A stretch of DNA of 64,000 nt. It comes from Saccopteryx bilineata (Eukaryota; Chordata; Mammalia; Chiroptera; Emballonuridae). Below are positions 35,451-45,725 of the stretch, piece by piece (position 1 is the first letter of the stretch; the number at the start of each line of letters is the position of its first letter). The DNA lies in NCBI RefSeq assembly GCF_036850765.1, contig NC_089493.1:131694239-131758238 (forward strand), written 5' to 3'. The notes beneath the pieces were generated by a model that did not search any database, was not told where the DNA came from, and saw nothing but the letters and a program-made list of their open reading frames with translations. The position numbers and the translations under genes were made by a program.

Positions 35451-35829
35451 TCTTTCATTTTTTATTTTATTTGTTTGTGTCCTCTCTCTTTTTCTTGATG
35501 TGTTTGGTGAAAGGTTTATCAATCTTGTTTTTTGAAGGAAAAAGCTTTTGATTTTACTGACCCTCTGTATTACTTTTTAAGACATTATTTTATTTATTTA
35601 CACTCTGATCTTTATTATTTCCTTCTACTCACTTTGAGCTTTGTCGATTATTTTGTTTCTACTTCCTTCAGGTGTAAAGTTAGATTGCTTATTTGATATT
35701 TTTTCTTGTTTCTTGAGGTAGAGCCTATAATGCATTGAGAATTTCCTTCTAAAGACTGCCTTTGCTTTTGCTATCTTCCTTGATCTTACTTTTAACCCAT
35801 TTATTGTTTAGTAACATGTTATTTAGCTT

Positions 35830-36057
35830 CTATGTGTTAGTGTGTTTTTCAGTTTTTTTCTTGTAATTTGTTTCTAATTTTATACCATTGTGGTCAAAGA
35901 AGATGCTTGATATGATTTCAATCTTCTTAAATTTGTTGAGACTTGTTTTATGGCCTAATACATGGTTTGTTTTGGAAAATGTTCCATGTGCACTTGAAAA
36001 GAATGCATATTTTGCTGCTTTGGGGTGAAATGCTCTGAAGGTATCAATTAAGTCCAT
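35830..36057 (-). pseudogene. L1 ORF2 endonuclease-to-RT linker remnant
   Basis: Minus frame with 'MDLIDTFRAFHPKAAKYAFF', 'KTNHVLGHKTSLNKFKKIEI' and 'SIFFDHNGIKLETNYKKKTE', the classical L1 ORF2 endonuclease C-terminus. Part of the L1 at 31393-38950. Confidence 0.88.
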
Positions 36058-36077
36058 CTGATCTATGGTAATTTTAT

Positions 36078-36414
36078 TTATTTATTTTTTTACAAAGACA
36101 AGAGAGGGAGAGACAGGGACAGACAGACAGGAATGGAGAGATGAGAAGCATCCATCATTAGTTTTTCGTTGTGCATTGCGACACCTTAGTTGTTCATTGA
36201 TTGATTTCTCATATGTGTCCAGATCGCGGGCTTTCAGCAGACCGAGCAACCCCCCCCCCCCCCGCTTGAGCCAGCGACCTTGGGTCCAAGCTGGTGAGCC
36301 CCCGCTCCAACCAGACGAGCCTGTGCTCAAGCTGGTGACCTCGGGGTCTTGAACCTAGGTCCTCCGCATCCCAGTCCGACGCTCCATTCACTGCGCCACC
36401 GCCTGGTCAGGCCT
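36078..36414 (-). mobile_element. Bat SINE, 'gcctgaccaggcggt' type, antisense
   Basis: Left T-rich tail, right 'gcgccaccgcctggtcaggc'. TSD approximately 'ctatggtaatttta' / 'ctaatggtaattta'. Contains a run of about 14 Cs near 36249-36262. Confidence 0.92.
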
Positions 36415-37965
36415 AATGGTAATTTAAGGCCACTGTTACCTTGTTGATTTTTCTGTCTGGAAGATCTATCCCTTGATGTCAATGGGGTGTTAAATCCCCT
36501 ACTATGTCTGTATTACTCTTGATCTTTCTCTTTATGTCTATCAATGTTTGCTTTATATATTTAGGTGCTCCTGTATTGGATGCATAAATCTTGTTAGATT
36601 GATCTCTTTATCATTGTGTAATATTTTTCTTTTTCTCTTATTATAGCCTTTGTTTTGAAGTCCGTTTTGTCTGATCTAAGTATTGTTACTTCAGCTTTTT
36701 CCCCAATTTCCATAAAATATCCTTTTTTGTCACTTTATTTTCATTTTGTATGTGTCTTTTGATCTGAGGTGGGTTTCTTGTAGACAGCATATATGTGGGT
36801 CTTATGTTGTTATTCATTCAGCCACTCTGTGTCTTTTGATTGAGACATTTAACCCATTTGCTTTTATAGTGATTACTGACAGGTACATATTTATTGCCAT
36901 GTTATCATTTATGTTTATATTCCTCTTTTTCTTTCTTTATTCTTCTTAAAGAAGTTTCTTTAACATTTCTTGTAACATTGTTGTGTTGGTAATGAACTTT
37001 AGCTTTTTCTGGTCTGAGGAGTTCTTTAGTTTTCCTTCAATTTTAAATGATAGCCGTGCTGGGTAGAATAGTGTTGGTTGTAGGTCTTTGCTTTTCATCA
37101 CTTTGAATATTTTGTTTCAATCCCTTCTGACCTGAAATAATGTCTCAGCTGACAGACCCATGGGAGCACCCTTGTAGGTAACTATCTTTCTCTTGCTGCT
37201 TTTAAGATTCTCTCTTTGTTTTTAACCTTTGCCATTTTAATTAGGATGTGCCTTGGTGTGGCCTCTTTGGGTTCATCTTTTGGGGACTCTGTGCTTCCTG
37301 GACTTGTGTGTCATTTTTTTTCACCAGATTAGAAAAGTTTTCAGTCATTATTTTTTCAAATATGTTCTTAATTCCTTGCTCTCTCTTTTCTCCTTTTTTG
37401 TACCCCCACTGTGCCGATGTTGTTATCCTTCATGTTGTCCCAAAGGTCCTCATTTTAAAATTTCTTTTCTTTTTGCTACTCTGATTGTTTTCTGCTAACT
37501 TGTTTTCCAAATTGCTGATTCAATCTTCTGTTTCATCTAACCTATTGTTGGTGTCTTCTAGTGTATTCTTCATTTTCGATATTATATTCTTCATTTTTGA
37601 TTAGTCCTTTCTTATGGTTTCTATGTCCTTTTCTATGCTGTTGAAGTTCTCACTAAGTTCCTTGAGCATTCTTATAACCATTGTTTTGAACTCTGTATCT
37701 GGTAGATTGCTTGTCTCCATTTAGTTTTGTTCTTTTTCTGGAATTTGTCCTGTTTTTTCATTTAAGACATGCTTCTTTGTTGCCTCATTTTGGCTGCCTC
37801 CTTGTTTCCATATATTAGGTAGATCTGCTGTCTCACAGTTTTGGCAGAGTTGCCTTACCATGGAGTCCAGTGGTTCAGTCTCCTTGGGTACATAAGCCAG
37901 GTGCTCCGGGTGAGTCCTCATGTGGGTTGTGGATGCCCTCCTGTTTCAATTGAGCCTTGATTTCT

Positions 37966-38367
37966 TTTTTTCTTTTTTTTTTTTCTTTTTTCTGAAGCTG
38001 GAAACAGGGAGAGACAGTCAGACAGAGTCCCGCATGCGCCCGACCGGGATCCACCTGGCACGCCCACCAGGGGCAACGCTCTGCCCACCAGGGGGCGATG
38101 CTCTGCCCATCCTGGGCATTGCCATGTTGCGACCAGAGCCACTCTAGCACCTGAGGCAGAGGCCACAGAGCCATCCCCAGCGCCCGGGCCATCTTTGCTC
38201 CAATGGAGCCCTGGCTGCAGGAGGGGAAGGGAGAGACAGAGAGGAAAGTGCGGTGGAGGGGTGGAGAAGCAAATGAGCGCCTCTCCTGTGTGCCCTGGCC
38301 GGGAATCGAACCCGGGTCCTCCGCACGCTAGGCCGACGCTCTACCGCTGAGCCAACCGGCCAGGGCC
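37966..38367 (-). mobile_element. Ves-type SINE, long subfamily, antisense
   Basis: Perfect 15-bp TSD 'tgagccttgatttct' at 37951-37965 and 38368-38382. Left end is the T-rich tail and 'tctgaagctggaaacaggga'; right end 'gagccaaccggccagggcc'. Inserted in the 5' part of the antisense L1. Confidence 0.95.
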
Positions 38368-38382
38368 TGAGCCTTGATTTCT

Positions 38383-39329
38383 GTTGGCACATCAGAAGGT
38401 GGCACTGATGCTCAGGCTAACTAACTGTGAGGACTGGCTGTTGTGACTACAGCAGACAAGCTGTTCTGTGGGTCCTGACCCCAGAGTGGGATTCACTTCA
38501 GTGGGGCTCTGTTGCCTGCTAGGTCTACCCTTTGGGTATGTCATTTGTGGAGCTAATTGGGTGGCATTTCAATGTGGTCTGAAGCTGGCCACTTATTGGA
38601 TGGTGTTATGTTAGGGCAATTCTCATTTTGAAGTTACAGTGAGTCTGGCAGACAGAGTGGAGTGGGTCCCCATACTAACCAGGGCCTTCCATAAAGTAGT
38701 GCCCATGCAGGAAAATGCCAGGTCAGGAGACCCAAGGTTTGTCTCTGACTTGGGGGTGACCCAGAACAGGGCATGACCCTTCTCTGGGGCTGCCCAGCAT
38801 TTTGGGGTGGTGGGTAGATGGGAGGAGTACTGACAGCTAGGGCAGGGAAGTAAGTCCAGACCAGTGTGCTTAGAGGCTGTGTGCTGCCCTTCTACTCCAG
38901 ACAGGATCTGTGATGACTGCAGAGCTTACACAGAGCCTGACCTCCCAGCGGGGAAAGCCCCTAGCTTTTCAATGAGTGAGAGGTAGAGAAAAATCAGGAT
39001 TGAAATTCCATCAGGCGTTCACACAGCCTACTCCTCGGAGCCCTGTGCCTCTGTTTCACTTGATCAATATGCAATTAAATGAAACCTCAGCTTAACAATT
39101 TCCAGCAGTGTTGAGACCAAACTTTCTGAGGGGCTGGCAGAGTGGAGGCTCTTGGGCCCTCCAGCTATTAGCCTCTCACCATCCTGGTCCCAAGGTCATC
39201 TTCTCCAGCCGGCCAGGCCAGAGTGGGACTCCATGTAGCTTACTGGGGCAGATGGTGGGGCATCTGAGGGGAAAGAGGACCAGGAAGAAAGAGAATGCTC
39301 ACTGGACCCCCAACACTACCTTGGGCCAT
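38383..39329. other. Probable L1 5' UTR remainder, then unique DNA
   Basis: After the SINE the sequence to about 38900 continues in a GC-rich style consistent with an antisense L1 5' UTR. From about 38950 to 39329 I see unique-looking DNA without a gene. The boundary is uncertain. Confidence 0.45.
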
Positions 39330-40600
39330 CAAGGTTCCAGTTACCCTTGGGTGATGGGGAAACTGAGCCTCCATGTGAGCTGGCAAGACAGTCTTAAGGG
39401 TGGGGAGCTACTTAGCCTGACCGTGGAGTCCAGTGGTTCAGTCTCCCTGGTTACACAAGCAGGTTCTCAGGGTCCCCAGGGTCAGAAATCCCTTCCTCTG
39501 CCCTCCCCCAGGCTGATGGAGAAGGGGATTCTGGGGTGGGGAGTCAAACAGCCACAAGGACTGGGGGTCGTTGGCCCTGCTAATGTCCTTGGTTGTGGCC
39601 AAATGATGATCAGAGTGGCTTTAGCCTCTGTTCATGAGTTGGGGGGCTCTCCTAGGGACTGTGTCTGAGGCAGTGTCCTGAAGGACCCTACAGCTAAGAA
39701 ATGGCCTTTGGATGGTGAACGGTATTGCCAAAGAAGGAAGCAAATCTTTATTGAGTTATTATCTCAACATTCAGAATAATACTGTAGGGGAGTTGGTATT
39801 GTGTTGACTCATTCAACAGAAGCTTTCTAGGAATTGAGGACACAACAGTAAACACAACTGACCAAAGTCCTTCACACCCTCATGATGTCTGGGATTTAGT
39901 GGGGACACAGTTGATAAACCAGGTAAATAGGCCCTGGCTAGTTGGCTTAGTGGATAAAGTGTCAACTAGTGTGCTGATGTCCTAGTTCAGTCCCCAGTCA
40001 GGGCACACAAGAGAAGTGAGCATCTGCTTTTCTCTCTCTCTCTTCCTCCCCCTTCTCTCCCTCTTCCTCTCTCCTAGCCAGTGGATCAACTGGTCTAAGC
40101 GTCAACCCTGGGCACTGAGGATGGCTTGGTCAGTCCAAGAATTGGCCCCAGATGTGTGTTGCTGGGTGGGTCCTGGTCAAGGCACATGTGGGAGTCTGTC
40201 TATATCCCCTCCTCTCACGTAAAATAAATAAATAAACCAGATAAGCAAATAAAATACATGTTTGTTAAATAAAGTCCGGGAAGGTGAACAGAAAGTGTCA
40301 TCCATGGTAGTGGCAGGCCCGTGGTTTTCAGGTGGCCAAGCAAGGCTGCAAGGAAGAGGTGATGTCTGAGTAAGATCAGAGGAAGTGAGGAAAGAAGTGA
40401 TATAGGTGTGAAAAAGATCAGGTGGAGGGAACAGCGAGCACTCGAGGCGAGGGCAGAGGGCTGGCAGGTGGGAAGGGCAGGACTGGAGGAGTGATGGGGC
40501 CCCTGCGGTCCTGGTGAGGGCAGGTCTGCATGCTGAGTGAGGTGGAAGCCATGGCAGAACTGGACTCAAGCCTGACCTGCCCCAAGTGCCCCCTCCAGTA
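39330..40600 (+). repeat. Inverted duplication, arm 1
   Basis: This segment recurs in reverse complement at 61010-62270. Shared unique words include 'ccctgctaatgtccttgg', 'tcctagggactgtgtctgag', 'ggaaggaagcaaatctttatt'-like text near 39735, 'aataatactgtaggggagtt' and 'gaccaaagtccttcacaccc'. Both arms carry a SINE at the same site, so the duplication came after that SINE insertion. Compared with arm 2 this arm lacks about 30 bases near 39760 and has about 40-50 extra bases near 39420. By eye identity is roughly 85-95% in the centre and lower toward 40600. Confidence 0.9.
39930..40233 (+). mobile_element. Ves-class SINE shared by both duplication arms (arm 1 copy)
   Basis: Starts 'gccctggctagttggcttag' and ends 'cgtaaaataaataaat'. 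TSD 'aaaccaggtaaata' / 'aaaccagataagca'. The orthologous copy is at 61377-61717 in arm 2. Confidence 0.9.
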
Positions 40601-41223
40601 CCATCCCTCCTTAGTGGCCCATACCAGTGCACCAACACCACTTGCTGCTGGGTGCTGAGTGCTTACTACATTCATACTTTAGTCTGACTATTTTACATGC
40701 ATTAACCCATTTAATCCTCAAAACAACTTCAAGAAGGAAGTACTAATACTAATTCCAGATGAGGAAACTGAGGCATGGAGCACTCAGTGTCACCAGATAG
40801 CTGATGGTAGAGCTAAGATTTGAACTAACAGTGCTTGCTCCTGGCCCCTTAGCACTAAGGGCCCTGATTTTTGGACATTGCCGTCTGGGCCACTTGGGAA
40901 GGTATGGACTCCAGGACCCCCATTACCAGGAGGTGGCAGAACCTTCAGCCCTCTCTTGGGCAGACCCTGCACCTGCCACAACAACTCCTCACTTGTCCCT
41001 TCACAAACACAGAACCAGCTCTCAGGCAGGAAGCTAAAACTCATTCTGGGACTCACACGATTAACAACTCTAGTGCCCAGTCTTCCTGCACAGATAGCAC
41101 TGTTCAGGGACATCAGAAACCCTGCCCTCAGACCAAGAACAGCCAACAGAAATATACTGAGCACACATGCAAGGCACATATGGAATTCAACATCTCTACT
41201 AACCATATTTAAGAAAGGAAACA
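40601..41223. other. Intergenic DNA with a MIR relic
   Basis: Contains a MIR at 40665-40830; the rest is unique-looking. No gene recognised. Confidence 0.5.
40665..40830 (-). repeat. MIR SINE relic, antisense
   Basis: 'gcattaacccatttaatcct', 'ccagatgaggaaactgaggc' and 'tagagctaagatttgaacta' are the reverse-order MIR blocks. One of the clearer MIR copies. Confidence 0.9.
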
Positions 41224-41338
41224 GGGTTCTGGCTGGGCTTTTCAGTGGATAGAGCATCAGACTGGCACATGGAGGTTGCGGGTTTGTATGAGAAGCAACC
41301 AATGAGTTCACAACTAAATGGAACAACAAGTTGATGCT

Positions 41339-41370
<32 letters not shown>

Positions 41371-41392
41371 ATGGAAAATTAAAAAAAAACAC
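41224..41392 (+). mobile_element. Short bat SINE with (CT)n tract
   Basis: Head 'ttcagtggatagagcatcag', then 'agaagcaaccaatgagttca', a CT run at about 41338-41364 and an A-rich tail. It sits directly against the 3' end of the large antisense L1. Confidence 0.8.
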
Positions 41393-41753
41393 AGGTGGAT
41401 GATTTTTTTTTTACTATTATTAATTAAATGGGGTGATATTGATAAATCAGGGTACATATGTTCAGAGAAAACAACTCCAGGTTATTTTGACATTTGATTA
41501 TGTTGCATACATATCACCCAAAGTCCAATTGTCTTCCGTCACCTTCTATATGGTTTTCTTTGTGCCCTTTCCTTCTCCTCCCCTCCCCCTGGTAACCACC
41601 ACACTCTTGTCCATGTCCCTGAATCTCATTTTTATGTCCCACCTATGTATGGAATCATATAGTTCTTAGTTTTTTCTGATTTACTTATTTCAGTCAGTAT
41701 AATGTTATCAAGATCCATCCATGTTATTGTAAATGATCCAATGTCATCATTAC

Positions 41754-42026
41754 TTATGGCTGAGTAGTATTCCATAGTATATACATACCAGGCTTTTTAA
41801 TCCACTTGTCCACTGACGGACACTTGGGCTGTTTCCAGATCTTTGCTATTGTAAACAATGATGCATAAACATGGGAGTGCATTTCTTCTTTTGAAACAGT
41901 GCTATGGTGTTCTTGGGGTATATTCCTAAAAGTGAGATAGCTGGGACAAAAAGCAGTTCCATTTTTAATTTTTTGAGGAATCTCCATACTGTTTTCCACA
42001 GTGGCTGCACCAGTCTGCATTCCCAC
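41754..42026 (-). pseudogene. L1 ORF2 C-terminal remnant
   Basis: Minus frame with 'MHSHVYASLFTIAKIWKQPK', 'CPSVDKWIKKPGMY' and 'ILWNTTQ', the end of L1 ORF2. Frame breaks separate it from the upstream RT. Confidence 0.9.
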
Positions 42027-42117
42027 CAGCAGTGCAGGAGAGTTTTTTCATCTGCCTATTGGCCATCTCTATGTCCTCTTTGGAGAAGTGTCTATTCATT
42101 ACTTTTGCCCATTTTTT

Positions 42118-42489
42118 TTTTTTTTTGTATTTTTCTGAAGCTGGAAACGAGGAGAGACAGTCAGACAGACTCCCCCATGCGCCCGACCAGGATCCACCCG
42201 GCATGCCCACCAGGGGGCAATGCTCTGCCCCTCCAGGGTGTCGCTCTGTTGCGACCAGAGCCACTCTAGCGCCTGGGGCAGAGGCCAAGGAGCCATCCCC
42301 AGCGCCCGGGCCATCTTTGCTCCAATGGAGCCTCGCTGCAGGAGGGGAAGAGAGAGACAGAGAGGAAGGAGAGGGGGAGGGGTGGAGAAGCAGATGGGCG
42401 CTTCTCCTGTGTGCCCTGGCCGGGAATCGAACCCGGGACTTATGCACGCCTGGCCGACACTCTACCACTGAGCCAACCGGCCAGGGCCT
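42118..42489 (-). mobile_element. Ves-type SINE, long subfamily, antisense, inside L1 ORF2
   Basis: Perfect TSD 'acttttgcccatttttt' at 42101-42117 and 42490-42506. T-rich left tail and right 'gagccaaccggccagggcc'. Confidence 0.95.
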
Positions 42490-43134
42490 ACTTTTGCCCA
42501 TTTTTTGATTGGATTGGTTATCTTCCTGGTGTTGAGTTTTACAAGTTATTTATAAATTTTGGTTATTAATCCCTTATCAGACATATTCTCGAATATGTTC
42601 TCCCATTGTGTAGTTTGTCTTTTTATTCTTATTGTCTTTAGCTGTGCAAAAGCTTTTTAGTTGATATAGTTCCATTTGTTTATTCTGTCTTTTATTTCCC
42701 TTGCCTATGGAGATAAATCGGCAAATATATTGCTGCGAGAGATGTCGGAGAGCTTACTGCCTATGTTTTCTTCTAAGATGCTTATGGTTTCACGGCTTAC
42801 ATTTAAGACTTTTATCCATTTTGAGTTTATTTTTGTGAATGGTGTAAGTTGGTAGTCTAGTTTCATTTTTTTGCAGGTAGCTGTCCAATTTTCCCAACAC
42901 TATTTGTTAAAGAGGCTGTCTTTGCTCCAATGTATGCTCTTACCTTCTTTGTAAAATATCAGTTGTCCATAGAGCTGTGGGTTTATTTCTGGGTTCTCTT
43001 TTTGTTCCATTGATCTATATGCCTATTCTTATGCCAATACCAGGCTGTTTTGAGTACAATGGCCTTGAAGTATAACTTGATATCTGGAAGTGTGATACCT
43101 CCCACATTATTCTTCCTTTGCAAGATTGCTGAGG

Positions 43135-44416
43135 CTATTCGTGTTCTTTTTTGGTTCCATATAAATTTTTGGAATATGTGTATTCTATATCTTTGAAGTA
43201 TGTCATTGGTATTTTAATTGGTATTGCATTGAATTTATAAATTGCTTTGGGTAATATAGACATTTGAATGATGTTTATTCTTCCTAACCATGAGCACGGT
43301 ATATGCTTCCACTTGTTTGTATCTTCCTTGATTTCTTTTATCAATGTTTTATAATTTTCCAAGTACAAGACTTTAATCTCCTTGGTTAAATTTACTCCTA
43401 CGTACTTTATTATTTTGGTTGCAATAGTGAAGGGGATTGTTTCCTTAATTACTCTTTCTGACAGTTCATTTTTGGTGTATAAAAATGCCTCTGATTTCTG
43501 AGTATTAATTTTATATCCTGCCACCTTGCTGAATTCATTTATCAGGTCTAGTACTTTTTTGACTGAGACTTTAGGGTTTTCTATATACAATATCATATCA
43601 TCTGCAAATAATGATAGTTTTACTTCTTCTTTTCCAATTTGGATGCCTTTTATTTCTTCTTGTCTGATTGCTGTGGCTAGGACTTCCAGAACTATGTTGA
43701 ATAAGAGTGGTGAAATGGGGCACCTCTGCCTTGTTCCTGATCTTAAGGGGATTGCTTTTAATTTTTGCCCTTTGACTATAATGTTGGCTGTGGGTTTGTT
43801 AGATGGCCTTTATCATGTTGAGATATGTTCTCTGTATTCCCACTTTGCTAAGAGTTTTGATCATGAATGGGTGCTGGATTTTATCAAATGCTTTTTCTGC
43901 ATCTATTGAAATTATCATATGGTTTTTCTCCTTCCTTTTGTTTATGTGATGAATCACATTGATTGATTTGCAGACATTGTTCCAGCCTTGCCTCCCCAAA
44001 ATAAATCCCACTTAATCATGGTGTATGATTTTTTTCATATATTGCTGGATCCGGTTTGCTAATATTTTGTTGAGGATTTTAGCATCTGTATTCATCAGGG
44101 ATATTGGCCTATAATTTTTTATCTTTGTGTTGTCTTTGTCTGGTTTTGGAATCAGAATTATGCTCACCTCATAAAAGGAGCTTGGAAGTCTTCCTTTCCT
44201 TTGAATTTTTTGAAATAGCTTGAGAAGGATAAGAGTTAGTTCTTCTTTGAATATTTGGTAGAATTCACTTGTGAAGCCATCAGGCCCAGGACTTTTTTTT
44301 GTTGGGAGTTTTTTGATAACTGTTTCGATCTCATTTGTTATAATCGGTCTGTTTAGGTTTTCTGATTTTTCCAGATTAATTTTTAGAAGATTATATGTTT
44401 CAAGGAATTTGTCCAT
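43135..44416 (-). pseudogene. L1 ORF2 reverse-transcriptase domain, catalytic motifs kept
   Basis: Read on the minus strand from 44416: '[16 protein letters not shown]' and '[20 protein letters not shown]', then motif A '[18 protein letters not shown]' (43799-44011), then FADD followed by MILY (43597-43608), then '[18 protein letters not shown]' and the thumb (43135-43596). RT motifs A and C are intact although the frame is interrupted, for example between 44012 and 44011 and between 43799 and 43608. This is the best preserved part of the L1. Confidence 0.93.
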
Positions 44417-44904
44417 TTCATCTAGGTTGTCTAGTTTTTTGGCAGACAGTTCTTCATAGTATTTTCTTATAATATTTTGTATTTCTGTTGTGTCAGTTGT
44501 TATTTCTCCACTCTCATTTCTAATTTAATTTTTTGAGTCCTCTCTCTTTTTTTCTTGGTGAGTCTGGTTAAAGGTTCATCAATCTTGTTTACCTTTTCAA
44601 AGAACCAGCTTCTGGTGTTATTGATCCTTCATATTATTTCTTTAGCCTCTATGTCATCTATTTCCGCTCTTATCTTTATTATTTCCTTCCTTCTACTACC
44701 TCTAGGCTTTACTTGCTGTTCTTTTTCTAATTCTTTTAGATGCAGGGTCAAGTTGTTTATTTGAGCTTTTTCTATCTTCTTAAGGTATGCCTGTAATGCT
44801 ATGAACTTCCCTCTCAGGACTGCTTTTGTTGTGTTTCATAAATTTTGAGTTGATGTATGCTCATTATCATTCATTCCTAGACATTTTTTTATTTATTCTT
44901 TGAT

Positions 44905-44910
44905 CTCATT
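44905..44910. repeat. Provirus target-site duplication, left copy
   Basis: CTCATT, directly before the proviral TG end. The right copy is at 53438-53443. Six bases is the usual class II length. Confidence 0.95.
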
Positions 44911-45345
44911 TGCCGCAGACCAGCGCGGCTCCTAATAACGGTGTGGGAATTAAGGAAACACACTTATTAAGAAAAAATGGGACCAGGAGGACTCTTCAAA
45001 TGCTGATGGCAATATCCGAGTGCCTCATAGCCCCAGTTTGATTTATTATATAGCCATATGCAAATCAAGAAAGTCCTTGATACAAAGTTACACATCCAGG
45101 CTAAAACAGGAACTCTCCCAAGGCATAAACAGGAATCCCCCCACCATGCATAAGTGAAATCAACCAACATCTAAACAAAGAGTAAGAGGAAGGGCATGTA
45201 AATTGTTTCCAGCAATTTAAGGAAGCAAGTGAAGTGGGTCCAAATACTCAGCATCATAGCCAATATGGAGGTGAAGGGGGGAGAACTTAGCCTTTTGCTA
45301 AGCCTCAAATCTACAAAAGCTTTTTGCCATTTATGGTCCACAACA
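44911..45345 (-). repeat. 3' LTR of the provirus
   Basis: TGCCGCAGAC...CCACAACA on the plus strand. On the minus strand it contains a TATAATAAA stretch ('tggctatataataaatcaaa', near 45040-45059) that may serve as promoter or poly(A) signal. Immediately after it on the plus strand lies 'tatccctccccttttt', whose complement is a polypurine tract adjoining the LTR, as retroviral plus-strand priming needs. Confidence 0.95.
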
Positions 45346-45359
45346 TATCCCTCCCCTTT

Positions 45360-45725
45360 TTTTTTTGTATTTTTCTGAAGTTGAAAACAGGAAGGAAGTC
45401 AGACAGACTCGTGCATGTGCCCGACCAGGATCTACCTGGCATACCCGCCAGGGGGCGATGCACTGCCCATCTGGGGCGTCGCTCTGTTGCGACCAGAGTC
45501 ATTCTAGTGCCCGAGGCAGAGGCCATAGAGCCATTCTCAGCGCCTGGGCCAACTTTGCTCCAATGGAGCCCTGGCTGCGGGAGGGGAAGAGAGAGACTGA
45601 GAGGAAGGAGGGGAGGAGGGGGGAGAAGCAGATGGGCGCTTTTCCTGTGTGCCCTGGCCAGGAATCAAGCCTGAGATTCCCGCACACCAGGCGACACTCT
45701 ACCACTGAGCCAACCAGCCAGGACC
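45360..45725 (-). mobile_element. Ves-type SINE inside the provirus, antisense
   Basis: Left 'tgtatttttctgaagttgaa', right 'gagccaaccagccagga'. It landed in or beside the polypurine tract; TSD approximately 'ccctcccctttt' / 'ccccctcttttc'. Confidence 0.92.

Larger units (their letters stand above)
31393..38950 (-). mobile_element. Near-full-length decayed L1, antisense, with nested insertions
   Basis: Reads 3' to 5' along the plus strand: 3' UTR (about 31395-31700), ORF2 with reverse-transcriptase remnants, then ORF1 and 5' UTR. Insertions: MITE 31978-32155, GT repeat 32526-32564, SINEs at 33265, 33508, 35105/35309, 36078 and 37966. Its FADD box reads FTDE (34142-34153), so the reverse transcriptase is dead. 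The 5' UTR appears to continue past the SINE at 37966-38367 to about 38900, but the exact 5' end is not visible to me. Confidence 0.88.
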
